Below are positions 8,858-16,948 of a stretch of 64,000 nucleotides of DNA, piece by piece. Numbering within the stretch: the stretch's first letter is position 1; each line of letters starts with the position of its first letter. Made by a program: the position numbers and the translations under genes. Source of the DNA: Lysinibacillus fusiformis (GTDB lineage: Bacteria; Bacillota; Bacilli; Bacillales_A; Planococcaceae); contig NZ_PYWL01000007.1 in assembly GCF_003049525.1 (NCBI RefSeq), positions 124,001-188,000 of the forward strand, written 5' to 3'. The notes beneath the pieces are model-generated. The model made no database searches, was not told where the DNA came from, and saw only the letters and a program-made list of their open reading frames with translations.

Positions 8858-9988
8858 GTGGCCGTACTGAAAATTGTTCAGCTCATTACACGAATGGATA
8901 AAATCGGTGGAGCGCAAAAGCATGTGGAATCTTTAGCGATCCAGCTCAAGCAAGATGGTCATGAAGTGACTGTCGTGACAGGCTCCTATCAGCCATCCCT
9001 TTGGCGCTTACAAGAGGAAAAAATTTCAGTTATTCCTATTCCAGCTATGCAACGTGCTATTCATCTAACAAAGGATTTCCAAGCATTTTTACAAGTAAGA
9101 ACCGTCTTCAAAAGCATACAACCTGATGTGGTTGCCACACATTCCTCCAAGGCAGGTGTGATAGGTCGTATAGTGGGAAGTTTACTGCGTATCCCAACTG
9201 TTTTTACCGCACATAGTTGGAGCTTTACAGAAGGTGTTCCTCAAAAGAAACAGGTGCTTTATTATCGAATGGAAAAATCAGTTCAACGATTCACCACAAA
9301 AATTATAACGGTATCTGATTATGATCGGGAGCTAGCCCTCATGAAAAAGGTTGCTCCAGCTCATAAACTGCTAACTATTCATAATGGTATTGCCCCAATA
9401 GACAGTCATTCATCAACAGAAAAGACCTATATGGAGCAGCCAGTCATAGTGATGGTTGCTCGTTTTGAAGTGCCAAAAAGACAGGATCTATTGCTGGAGG
9501 TATTAGCAGAACTGACAGATGTTCCATGGCAGCTTCAATTGATTGGAGATGGTTCTCTACGGCCAGCTTTAGAAGAATTTGTTGCACAGCATAATTTAAC
9601 AGATCGCATAACATTTTTGGGGGATCAATTCGACGTACACAGCTATTTGGAGAAAAGTGATGTGTTTGTTTTGTTGTCAGATTGGGAGGGTTTGCCCATC
9701 TCTATTATTGAAGCGATGCGTATAGGTCTCCCTATAGTTGCAACAAATGTTGGTGGTGTTAAAGAGTTAGTGGTGGATCATGACAATGGTTTTTTAGTGG
9801 AGCGTGAGGATAAAGAATTATTGAAGCAGAGGCTCCACCATTTATTAATGGATGCTACCTTAAGTAAAAAAATGGGTAATGCGAGTGAACGACGTTACTT
9901 ACAGCATTTTACGTTTACTCCGATGTATCAAAAAACATTAATGGTCTATCAGCAAGCTGTTTCAGAACTCGTAAAGAAAGGGGATTGA
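8858..9988 (+). CDS. Glycosyltransferase family 4
   Basis: A 376-residue GT-B glycosyltransferase. The N-terminal half has GGAQKHVESLA (acceptor side). The C-terminal Rossmann half has VARFEVPKRQDLLLEV, LIGDGSLRP, FLGDQFDVHSYLEKSDVFVLLSDWEGLPISIIEAM (the EX7E-type donor-sugar motif) and ATNVGGVKELV. It would add a sugar to the lipid-linked primer made by the preceding gene. The start is uncertain: GTG at 8858 overlaps the GGGGAG ribosome site, and a CTG at 8867 has better spacing. A TTG start of the next gene follows one base after its stop, so the two are translationally linked. Confidence 0.9.
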   Translation: MAVLKIVQLITRMDKIGGAQKHVESLAIQLKQDGHEVTVVTGSYQPSLWRLQEEKISVIPIPAMQRAIHLTKDFQAFLQVRTVFKSIQPDVVATHSSKAGVIGRIVGSLLRIPTVFTAHSWSFTEGVPQKKQVLYYRMEKSVQRFTTKIITVSDYDRELALMKKVAPAHKLLTIHNGIAPIDSHSSTEKTYMEQPVIVMVARFEVPKRQDLLLEVLAELTDVPWQLQLIGDGSLRPALEEFVAQHNLTDRITFLGDQFDVHSYLEKSDVFVLLSDWEGLPISIIEAMRIGLPIVATNVGGVKELVVDHDNGFLVEREDKELLKQRLHHLLMDATLSKKMGNASERRYLQHFTFTPMYQKTLMVYQQAVSELVKKGD

Positions 9989-9989
9989 A

Positions 9990-11663
9990 TTGCAATTAAT
10001 ACGTATTAGAACAGATGATGAGCTCATGTGGTACAAGGAAATTTGGGATGGCATTTTAGAGGAAGAGGACAATGATAATCCATTTATTGAATTTGCTTGG
10101 TTTTATATTTGGTGGCAAATAGTAGGGCGTAAAGAACGAGTAGAGCTCTTCGCTGTGGAACATGAAGGAATCATTTTGGCCTTTTTCCCCTTTACGGTGA
10201 CTAGTCGATGGGGGATTAGGGTGTATACCTTCGCAGGTGAAAGTATTGCCAATTATACAGGGGTTGTTGCCAAAAAAGAATGGTTAATGGACACAACGAC
10301 CTTTGTGTTCGATGAGCTTCTTAAAAAACATCGGCACGTCATTTTTTCACTGCACGGCTTATTGGAAAGTAAAGAGTCTACTAAAGTCATCGAACAATAT
10401 TTCGTGGAAAGACAGTTACGAATAAGTATGTTCCGTGTGGTCACTCCATATCTCGCTTTTTCCGAGGTAGACTTTCCTCAACATTTCCAGCAACGCCGAA
10501 AAATGCATGGTGTCGATCGTCGGGAAAGAAAGCTCCGGAAGCTAGGCACATTAACAAGAAGAGTCCCTGCACAGGACGAGCTATGGCAAATGTTTCGATT
10601 ATTTGATCGACGATGGGCAAAAAAACTGGATACGAGTGACTTTACAAAAGGGAAGAAAAGAGATTTTTTTGAGCGCTTAACAATGCTTCATGGGGAGGCG
10701 CTACAAGTAGAGGTCGATGCACTTGTCTTTGAAAATCAGTGGATTGCTTTCACATATGGACTTTATTGTCGTGGACGCTATGTAACCTATGCGCTTGCTC
10801 ACGAACCGACATTTAATGTATTTGGTCCGGGACGTATAGTCAATCAGGAATCTATTCAGCGAACATTCGCGGCTAATTATCGCCTATTTGATATGAGTAT
10901 TGGCTATGAGCCTTACAAATTTGATTGGCGTACGAATATCGATTTTACTAGACGAATGCTTGCCAGTAGCGGTACGAGACGTGCGAGGCTAGTGACAGGT
11001 TTATTGCTACTAAAGGAGCGGCTTAAGGAATATGTAAAAAGTAATCAGCGATTTGTAGATTGGAAGCGTAACAAACTTGGACGATTCCGCTATTTAGTAA
11101 AGTATGGAAAGCTTAAAGATTGGCTAGAATATGGACAACAATTCGTAGATAGGTTTATTCGTTTGAAGCAAGTGGAGCTCTATGAATTATCTCCAGCAGA
11201 GGATGTGTCACCACAGCAACCTGTGGGCAACTTATTTGAGGAAATGACTATTCAGGAAGCGATGCAGCTTGATCAGGAAGAAGTCATTGCTCTCTATTAT
11301 AAAGGATACATCGTTTATAAGGATTCCTTTGCGGAAACAAATAAACCAGCATTCGCGTTACACGCTACAAATTGGCGTGTCGATTCACTGCAAATAGTAG
11401 AAGCGTTACCGAAGCAAACTTATTTTTTAGACTATGATATGTTCAAGCAAATCGATATTATCACGGCCTATTTCAGAAAAATCAAACCTGGACAAACACT
11501 GTGGGTAACGGCAAGCTTTTGGCAATGGCGAAAACGAAAGCGCTTAGCACAGCTCGGCTATAAACCTATTACTCGAATGAAACATTATAAAGTAGCTCGT
11601 TTTGAGCGACAACATGTACAAAAAAATACGGAGAGTGGGGGCGATGTTCATTCTGTCCATTAA
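9990..11663 (+). CDS. Large GNAT-type acyltransferase (CelD/BioF2-like) with extra C-terminal domain, copy 2
   Basis: A 557-residue paralogue of the protein at 5020-6633, collinear over its whole length. Shared landmarks include DNPFIEFAW, the HGLLESKES block, RRWAKKLD, FGPGRIVNQESIQ, SIGYEPYKFDWRTNIDFTRR, the basic linker, and a C-terminal WQWRKRKRLAQLGYKPI segment. It lies inside the glycan cluster, which suggests N- or O-acylation of a sugar or amino-sugar in the product. TTG start one base after the preceding stop, with AAAGAAAGGGG upstream. The 3' end overlaps the next gene by 20 bases. No membrane segment. Confidence 0.72.
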   Translation: MQLIRIRTDDELMWYKEIWDGILEEEDNDNPFIEFAWFYIWWQIVGRKERVELFAVEHEGIILAFFPFTVTSRWGIRVYTFAGESIANYTGVVAKKEWLMDTTTFVFDELLKKHRHVIFSLHGLLESKESTKVIEQYFVERQLRISMFRVVTPYLAFSEVDFPQHFQQRRKMHGVDRRERKLRKLGTLTRRVPAQDELWQMFRLFDRRWAKKLDTSDFTKGKKRDFFERLTMLHGEALQVEVDALVFENQWIAFTYGLYCRGRYVTYALAHEPTFNVFGPGRIVNQESIQRTFAANYRLFDMSIGYEPYKFDWRTNIDFTRRMLASSGTRRARLVTGLLLLKERLKEYVKSNQRFVDWKRNKLGRFRYLVKYGKLKDWLEYGQQFVDRFIRLKQVELYELSPAEDVSPQQPVGNLFEEMTIQEAMQLDQEEVIALYYKGYIVYKDSFAETNKPAFALHATNWRVDSLQIVEALPKQTYFLDYDMFKQIDIITAYFRKIKPGQTLWVTASFWQWRKRKRLAQLGYKPITRMKHYKVARFERQHVQKNTESGGDVHSVH

Positions 11664-12390
11664 AAGTAAGCGGTGGAATATTGCGATGCAGCATTTTTAT
11701 TTTCTAGAAAAGCCAGCCAATGTTCGAAAATCCATGAAAGTAATAGGCTATACAAATTCTCTTGTCCCAAGTCGAAAGCTTGTTAAAAGTGAAACGATTC
11801 ATATCGATCTTCAAGGGCATGAGCTGTCATTGTACTTAGCACTTTCTGAAGGAAACCGTAAAATATTACGACGCGCACATAAAGAATATTATCAAGTTAT
11901 TTTATATAAAGAACCTTCTGTCGAAAACTTACGAACTTTTCAGCAATTTTATAATCATTTTGCTAAAAGAAAAAAGCTTGAGGGTATGGGTAAATCTCAA
12001 ATGGATACGATCATGCTTCTCAACAAACAGGGAGCATTATTATTATCTGAAATTCAAAGTATTTGTGGACAAACATTAAGCTATCGACTGGATATTGTAC
12101 ATGAGAATAAAGCAATGTCTTATTATGAAGCAACTTGTGCGGCATCAGCCATATCTCCACATTTAAAGAGACCACACCGCTATGCCAATCGTTTTTTAAT
12201 CTGGCATAATCTTCTTCATTTTAAGGAGCAAGGTTTTGTTTTATATGATATGGGTGAATTAACCGATAATCGGAATGTACGTGCATTCAAACTAAGCTTT
12301 GGTGGACAGGTTGTCAATGTTTACTCAGGCTACATTACCCAATCAAAAATACGCGCACTGCTACTAGGCGTGCAAAAATGGAGGAAGTAG
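11644..12390 (+). CDS. GNAT/FemAB-like acyl- or aminoacyltransferase
   Basis: A protein of 248 residues from the ATG at 11644, which is preceded by GGAGAG; the frame is open further upstream, but that would overlap the previous gene by 62 bases. The fold appears FemAB/Acetyltransf_6-like: an NRKILRRAHKEYY segment, ATCAASAISPHLKRPHRYANRFLIWHNLLHFKEQG and, near the end, YDMGELTDNRNVRAFKLSFGGQVV. The final part matches the family closing pattern (FK..FGG). It may transfer an acyl or amino acid group onto the sugar substrate. It belongs to the 8212-13387 operon; the deacetylase starts 4 bases after its stop. Confidence 0.65.
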   Translation: MFILSIKSKRWNIAMQHFYFLEKPANVRKSMKVIGYTNSLVPSRKLVKSETIHIDLQGHELSLYLALSEGNRKILRRAHKEYYQVILYKEPSVENLRTFQQFYNHFAKRKKLEGMGKSQMDTIMLLNKQGALLLSEIQSICGQTLSYRLDIVHENKAMSYYEATCAASAISPHLKRPHRYANRFLIWHNLLHFKEQGFVLYDMGELTDNRNVRAFKLSFGGQVVNVYSGYITQSKIRALLLGVQKWRK

Positions 12391-12394
12391 CAAC

Positions 12395-13387
12395 ATGAAT
12401 GGTGGGGGTCTCGTTATTTCATTAGATTTTGAGCTGAAGTGGGGCGTCCATGATGTATTTCGATATGGACAATACAATAAAAACCTATATGGTGTACGAA
12501 AAGCCTTGCCCGGCATACTTGCGTTATTTGAGCAATATGACATTCATGCAACTTGGGCGACAGTCGGACTCTTGTTTGCAGAATCAAAGGCTGAAATGGC
12601 TCATTATTTACGAGGTATCCCTGTTAAGTATGACAATATGCGCTATGCAGCACATAGCCAGCTAGCTAAAGTAGGCGAAAACGAACAAGAGGACCTCTTA
12701 CATTTTGGTAAATCTTTAATAGAGGAGATTAAACGTACACCACATCAGGAAATAGGTAGCCATACCTTTTCTCATTATTATTGCTTGGAAAAAGGTCAAA
12801 CAGAAGCTGCCTTTTATGCAGATTTAGACGCGACAAAGACCATAAGCGAGGGTTATATTTCGCCAATGAAGTCCATGGTTTTTCCAAGAAATCAAGTGAA
12901 TAAGGACTATTTTAAAGCATGTGTAGAAGCGGGCTATGTTTGTTACAGAGGAACTGAAAATCATCCATTGTATGATGCTCAAAAGTTTACGAAAAAAGGT
13001 AGACTTTTGGGAGCGAAAAAATGGCTTGATAGCTATATCAATCTTACTGGCCATCATATGGCAACGTTGGAGGAAATGCGGGGCGAGCAACTGATTAATA
13101 TTCGTTCAAGTGCCTTTTTAAGACCCTATTTTCGTCCATTTCACGTATTCGAGGGCTCAAAGGTAAAACGCATAAAGGAAAGTATGCTCGAGGCTGCAAA
13201 GGCCGAGGCTTTTTATCATTTATGGTGGCATCCTCATAATTTTGGGAAGAATACAGCTAAAAATTTAGCCATGCTAGAGGAGCTATTACGTTATTTTCAA
13301 GAATTACGTAGTCAATACAATTTTCAAAGCTATTCCATGTATGAGGTAGCTGAACTTTGTGAAAATCACTTCAAACAACAAAAGTAG
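12395..13387 (+). CDS. Cytoplasmic NodB-type polysaccharide deacetylase
   Basis: A 330-residue carbohydrate esterase 4 family member with SLDFELKWG (general base Asp), HATWATVG, EIGSHTFSHYY (the H-x3-H metal pair) and C-terminal WWHPHNFG. There is no signal peptide or membrane helix, so it should act inside the cell on a lipid-linked or nucleotide sugar, as WbmS-type deacetylases are thought to do. A deacetylase beside three possible acyltransferases suggests exchange of an acetyl for another acyl group on an amino sugar (inference). Last gene of the cluster; terminator follows. Confidence 0.82.
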   Translation: MNGGGLVISLDFELKWGVHDVFRYGQYNKNLYGVRKALPGILALFEQYDIHATWATVGLLFAESKAEMAHYLRGIPVKYDNMRYAAHSQLAKVGENEQEDLLHFGKSLIEEIKRTPHQEIGSHTFSHYYCLEKGQTEAAFYADLDATKTISEGYISPMKSMVFPRNQVNKDYFKACVEAGYVCYRGTENHPLYDAQKFTKKGRLLGAKKWLDSYINLTGHHMATLEEMRGEQLINIRSSAFLRPYFRPFHVFEGSKVKRIKESMLEAAKAEAFYHLWWHPHNFGKNTAKNLAMLEELLRYFQELRSQYNFQSYSMYEVAELCENHFKQQK

Positions 13388-13412
13388 CATCGCCAACTCA
13401 TAGTGAAATTTG

Positions 13413-13443
13413 AAGCAAACTGATTTCTAGTTTGCTTTTTTGT
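13413..13443 (+). terminator. Terminator of the 8.2-13.4 kb glycan cluster
   Basis: A perfect 9-bp stem (13413-13421 with 13429-13437), 7-base loop and six Ts. Confidence 0.88.
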
Positions 13444-13617
13444 GTTTTCCATAGAAAATTTAAAAGAAAAGAGGAAAAGAGAAAAACAATGACGAAGATG
13501 AATGTACGAATGGTACTATTAGATAGAGAGAAGATTGGGTAGGACATTTGAGGGACATGTGAAAAAATATAGGTTAATTTAACTTGAATAGAAAAGATAT
13601 AAAGGTGGTAGATGTAT

Positions 13618-14604
13618 ATGTTTATAGAACCGGAATGCCAATGGAAGCAAGAGAATGGATCGGCCATGCATCAATGGATTAAGCAGCAAACAAACCCAAA
13701 CCCAAATGATGTGGATATAGTTGTGTATGGAGCTCTGTTATCGTATGCAGGAGAAGCATCTGCAAAAGCGCAATATCCAACTGCGTTTCGTAAAGTATGG
13801 CCTAGCTTCCAATCATATAACTTAGATGAGCAAATAAATTTACGTGCACTATCAGTCGTTGATATTGGCGATGTGGCGATTCATGAACAAGATAGAATGC
13901 TTTCTGAATCTGCGATCGAGGCGGCGGCAGAAAATTTAAGTATAGCTTTTCAAAAAAGCTTTACTTGCTTGATTGGGGGAGACCATGCCATTACCGCATG
14001 TTCATTAAAAGGAATAAAAAATGCCTTTCCGCAGGACCGTATTGGCATCATTCAAATTGACACACACTTAGATGCAAGAAACCAAGAGGAAATTGGGCTG
14101 GCTCAAGATTCTCCGATCCATCAATTGATTGCCTCAGGGATTGTGGAAGGGAGACATATCTATAATGTCGGATTGCATGGTTTTTTCAATTCCCCGGAAA
14201 TGATTCATTATGCAAGAGAACAGGGCATTCATATGATTACATTAAAGCAAATGCGCCGTGATGGTATTCAGCTCACAATACGTGAAATGTTACGTCAGCT
14301 TATGTATGAGGTTGATCGAATTTATGTTTCAGTGGATCTAGATGCACTTGATATTATGTTTGCACGAGATGTCCCCGCTGCCACACCAGGTGGTCTAACA
14401 GCCTATGAATTATTTGATATCCTCAAACTTATAGGTGAAAATGAAGGGGTTCGCCATATTGATTTTGTTTATGCAGATCCTAAGGAAGGAACGCTGCGTC
14501 CAGAAACCGTTAAAATTGGTGTAACGGCATTTTTACAATGGCTAACAGGTATTCAGCTAGATCATCGCAATCGCATCTCAAAAAAAGGAAAAGTGACGTT
14601 GTAA
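13618..14604 (+). CDS. Arginase/agmatinase/formiminoglutamase-family hydrolase
   Basis: A ureohydrolase-family enzyme of about 328 residues. Metal-binding signatures are visible: GGDHAIT, DTHLDAR (DxHxD) and SVDLDALD. The last lacks the proline that usually follows (DP) and reads DIMFARDVPAATPGG, which is nearer the HutG formiminoglutamase branch than arginase. It would hydrolyse a guanidino or formimino substrate with two Mn2+. No hut, rocF or spe neighbours are present, so the substrate is open. An ATG at 13612 is in frame but only 3 bases from AAAGGTGG; the ATG at 13618 has normal spacing and is preferred. Confidence 0.82.
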   Translation: MFIEPECQWKQENGSAMHQWIKQQTNPNPNDVDIVVYGALLSYAGEASAKAQYPTAFRKVWPSFQSYNLDEQINLRALSVVDIGDVAIHEQDRMLSESAIEAAAENLSIAFQKSFTCLIGGDHAITACSLKGIKNAFPQDRIGIIQIDTHLDARNQEEIGLAQDSPIHQLIASGIVEGRHIYNVGLHGFFNSPEMIHYAREQGIHMITLKQMRRDGIQLTIREMLRQLMYEVDRIYVSVDLDALDIMFARDVPAATPGGLTAYELFDILKLIGENEGVRHIDFVYADPKEGTLRPETVKIGVTAFLQWLTGIQLDHRNRISKKGKVTL

Positions 14605-14626
14605 GTAAGCATATTGCCGTGTATTG

Positions 14627-14657
14627 ACAATGCTCATTGTTGAAAGTTTGTTATACT
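14627..14657 (+). promoter_or_regulatory. Extended -10 promoter with palindrome, exonuclease gene
   Basis: TGT followed by TATACT (14649-14657) forms an extended -10. No -35 is well placed (TTGACA at 14624-14629 is 22 bases away). ACAATGCTCATTGT (14627-14640) is a perfect inverted repeat just upstream and may be an operator. Confidence 0.45.
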
Positions 14658-14715
14658 ATTCAATAGGTATCAAAAATTTATACAAACTTGTACGGTTATG
14701 GAGAGGAAATTTATA

Positions 14716-15603
14716 ATGACAACAAAACCAAAGCTACTGATTGTTGACGGTATGGCATTGTTATTCCGTTCATTTTTCGCTTCGGCTGCCATGGGTCACT
14801 TTATTCGCTTGGCGGATGGGACACCAACGAATGGAGCACAAGGCTTTGTACGACATGTACTAACTGCGCAATCTTTAATGAAGCCAACACATATGGCAGT
14901 TTGCTGGGATATGGGGGCGCATACATTCCGCAATGATTTATTTGATGGCTATAAAGCAAATCGCCCAGCGCCACCGGAGGAAATGTTGCCTCAATTTGAT
15001 ATGGCAAAAAATTTATCCCTACAAATGGGCTGGCAGAATTTTGGTGTGAAGGGCATGGAGGCTGATGATTTAATTGGCTCTATGATTACCAAATGGCAGG
15101 ACGAGGCTGAAATTACTGTGATTAGTGGAGATAAAGATTTACTTCAACTTTTGAGACCCTCTACAGAGATTGCCTTTATGAAAAAGGGCTACACAGAATA
15201 TGATATTTATACACATGGACGTTTTAAAGAGGAGTATAGTATTGAGCCCGCGCAGTTTGCACAAGTAAAGGCTTTTATGGGAGATACAAGTGATGGTTAT
15301 CCAGGCGTTAAAGGTATTGGTCCTAAGCAAGCACTCACATTAATTCAAACATATGGCTCGATTGATAGTGTACTAGCGTCGCTCGGTGAATTAAAGCCTG
15401 GTCAACGAACTAAAATCCAAGACCATATAGATATGCTGAAATTATCGCATGAGCTCGCAACGATTCAAACCGATGTGCCTATTGAAGCAGACCTTACAAG
15501 TCTCATATTACCAAACTATGAGCCGCACATATTTAAAGAGATCGAAGAGAGTGGCTACACGCTTATTGCCAAGCATGCCCGTTCTTTGTATTCGCTTATT
15601 TAA
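14716..15603 (+). CDS. 5'-3' exonuclease (PolA N-domain type, YpcP-like)
   Basis: A free-standing 5'-3' exonuclease/flap endonuclease of 295 residues. VDGMALLFRSFFA, YKANRPAPPEEM, GMEADDLIG, VISGDKDLLQL and the helix-hairpin-helix block GDTSDGYPGVKGIGPKQALTLI carry the acidic metal ligands and DNA-binding turn of the family. It would remove RNA primers or flaps in replication and repair. An upstream in-frame ATG at 14698 exists, but GGAGAGG at 14700-14706 lies inside that extension, so ATG 14716 is the start. Monocistronic with its own terminator. Confidence 0.9.
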   Translation: MTTKPKLLIVDGMALLFRSFFASAAMGHFIRLADGTPTNGAQGFVRHVLTAQSLMKPTHMAVCWDMGAHTFRNDLFDGYKANRPAPPEEMLPQFDMAKNLSLQMGWQNFGVKGMEADDLIGSMITKWQDEAEITVISGDKDLLQLLRPSTEIAFMKKGYTEYDIYTHGRFKEEYSIEPAQFAQVKAFMGDTSDGYPGVKGIGPKQALTLIQTYGSIDSVLASLGELKPGQRTKIQDHIDMLKLSHELATIQTDVPIEADLTSLILPNYEPHIFKEIEESGYTLIAKHARSLYSLI

Positions 15604-15612
15604 TCAATCATC

Positions 15613-15642
15613 GCAGAGTATAGTCATATGCTCTGCTTTTTT
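15613..15642 (+). terminator. Terminator after the exonuclease gene
   Basis: A 10-bp stem with one G-U pair (15613-15622 with 15627-15636), 4-base loop and six Ts. Confidence 0.88.
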
Positions 15643-15692
15643 ATGGTAAGGAGAAGAATAGAGAGCAAATAGTAGGCGATTCGATATTTGCT

Positions 15693-16196
15693 CTAGTGAG
15701 GGGCCATTTTTACAAAGGACAATACTTTTTCGTTGTGTTGATAGAGTGCCTGACGAATGATGCTGTCACGATTTGCTGTACCGTTATCATGAAAAATTAA
15801 GTTTAACTGATCATTTCTAATGTCATAGCCAATTAGCGGTACCCAATGATAGGCGAAAGTAGAGGTTTGATCTCGCCAACGAAAACTAAAATAACGATCA
15901 AAGCGCATAGCAACAGGACGCCCTGCATCAATTTCCTGTAAAGCTTCTTTTAATGAACAAGTACGAACATCCCATGATGGATATAATCGGCGTAAATTGC
16001 GAATCAAACGCCATTTGAACAAACCAATTTTTGTACTACCAAGCTGTTTATAAAGCTCATTAATCGAAGGAGCAGTTCCATTCAAATAATTTAACATAAC
16101 GTGTATGGTAGTAGGGCCACAAGCAGAATTACGATAGTTAGCTGCAATCGAAGCATCGTATTGTGATTTTCCGAGTAGCCCCAATTGTTGGCGCAT
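15693..16196 (-). CDS. C39-like cysteine peptidase family protein
   Basis: A 167-residue protein with the papain-like C39 arrangement: ACGPTT with Cys26, FAYHWVPLIGYD with His117, and FHDNG with Asp137. These would be the catalytic Cys, His and Asp. It has no signal peptide and no ABC-transporter fusion, so it is not a bacteriocin exporter. It may be a cytoplasmic peptidase or acyltransferase; the substrate is unknown. The frame is open 18 codons further upstream, but AAAGGAG lies just before the ATG at 16196 and the extension crosses the terminator of the upstream gene. Confidence 0.72.
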   Translation of the reverse strand: MRQQLGLLGKSQYDASIAANYRNSACGPTTIHVMLNYLNGTAPSINELYKQLGSTKIGLFKWRLIRNLRRLYPSWDVRTCSLKEALQEIDAGRPVAMRFDRYFSFRWRDQTSTFAYHWVPLIGYDIRNDQLNLIFHDNGTANRDSIIRQALYQHNEKVLSFVKMAPH

Positions 16197-16212
16197 AATG
16201 GTATCTCCTTTC

Positions 16213-16247
16213 AAAAAGAGCTGCATTTCATGAAGAAATGCAGCTCT
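16213..16247 (-). terminator. Minus-strand terminator between thioredoxin and C39-like genes
   Basis: A perfect 13-bp stem (16217-16229 with 16235-16247), 5-base loop and T-run on the minus strand. The ribosome site of the C39-like gene follows immediately, so read-through may set its expression. Confidence 0.88.
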
Positions 16248-16255
16248 CATTATTG

Positions 16256-16573
16256 TTATTGTTGAGCAGATAAAAATTCAGTTACTTGTTGAGGTGTTTT
16301 TGCATTGGCACTGTGTAAGTGAGCAAGCTTTTCACCGTTTTGGAAAATTAATAAACTTGGGATGCCCATTACATCATATTTGTCTGCAATTTCTGGAAGC
16401 TCGTCACGGTTTAGCTCATACCAATCAAATTGGTTATACTCTTCAATGATTGGATCGATGAACATGTTCATACGAGTACAGTCTGGGCACCAGCCAGCGT
16501 AAAATTTCACTAGTACTTTTTGGTTGCCATTGATTAATTCATTAAATTGTTCTGCAGTAGTAATTGTTTTCAT
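16256..16573 (-). CDS. Thioredoxin-family protein
   Basis: A 105-residue thioredoxin fold with the redox motif WCPDC (Cys29, Cys32), a cis-proline in GIPSLLIF, and no signal peptide. CPDC instead of CGPC suggests a specialised cytoplasmic oxidoreductase, as in YtpP-type bacillus proteins. The ATG at 16573 is preceded by AAGGAGAG; the frame extends 12 codons upstream without a better site. Possibly cotranscribed with the C39-like gene, subject to the terminator between them. Confidence 0.88.
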   Translation of the reverse strand: MKTITTAEQFNELINGNQKVLVKFYAGWCPDCTRMNMFIDPIIEEYNQFDWYELNRDELPEIADKYDVMGIPSLLIFQNGEKLAHLHSANAKTPQQVTEFLSAQQ

Positions 16574-16948
16574 TAAGTATTCACTCTCCTTGCTTACCAT
16601 TCTACACATTTTTCGCGTAACCTGAAAGTTTTCTGTTTGGCTGTAGTCATCGCTACTTATTGTCTTCTTTTAGCTCGTAAACGACAAAAAAAGATGTATA
16701 TTGCAAAAATAATTCTTGAAAAAAGATTGCTAAATTAGACAAAATAATCTACACTAAAAACAGAAAAGTAGTTTTATCTTCATTCATTAGCAATGTTTTG
16801 AAATGGAGGTAAACCTTAGTTGTAATTGTTGAATTTAGTAAATATTCATTCAGCAGAGGGACAAAAATCCACTAAGGTACACTTGATATTTTTTTGACTA
16901 AAAAATGAATGGCTATTCATTCAATGGAAGAATAAGGGGGAATTGCTT
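16574..16948. other. Divergent control region, thioredoxin gene and fad operon
   Basis: No ORF is seen in these 375 bases. The fadN-proximal part contains two FadR-like boxes: a strong one at 16906-16923 and a weaker one at 16835-16852, whose right half TATTCATTCA is intact. A TTGACT at 16894-16899 lies just upstream of the strong box, although no good -10 follows at 17 bases. Confidence 0.55.
16906..16923 (+). promoter_or_regulatory. FadR (TetR-type) operator, fadN operon
   Basis: TGAATGGCTATTCATTCA matches the B. subtilis FadR consensus TGAATGANTANTCATTCA at all but one defined position. It lies 26 bases before the fadN start. FadR releases such sites on binding long-chain acyl-CoA, so the operon should be induced by fatty acids (established for B. 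subtilis, inferred here). Confidence 0.82.

Noticed and set aside
15693..16196. Bacteriocin-processing C39 transporter
   Set aside because: Only the peptidase-like fold is present; there are no membrane or ATPase domains and no leader-peptide gene nearby.
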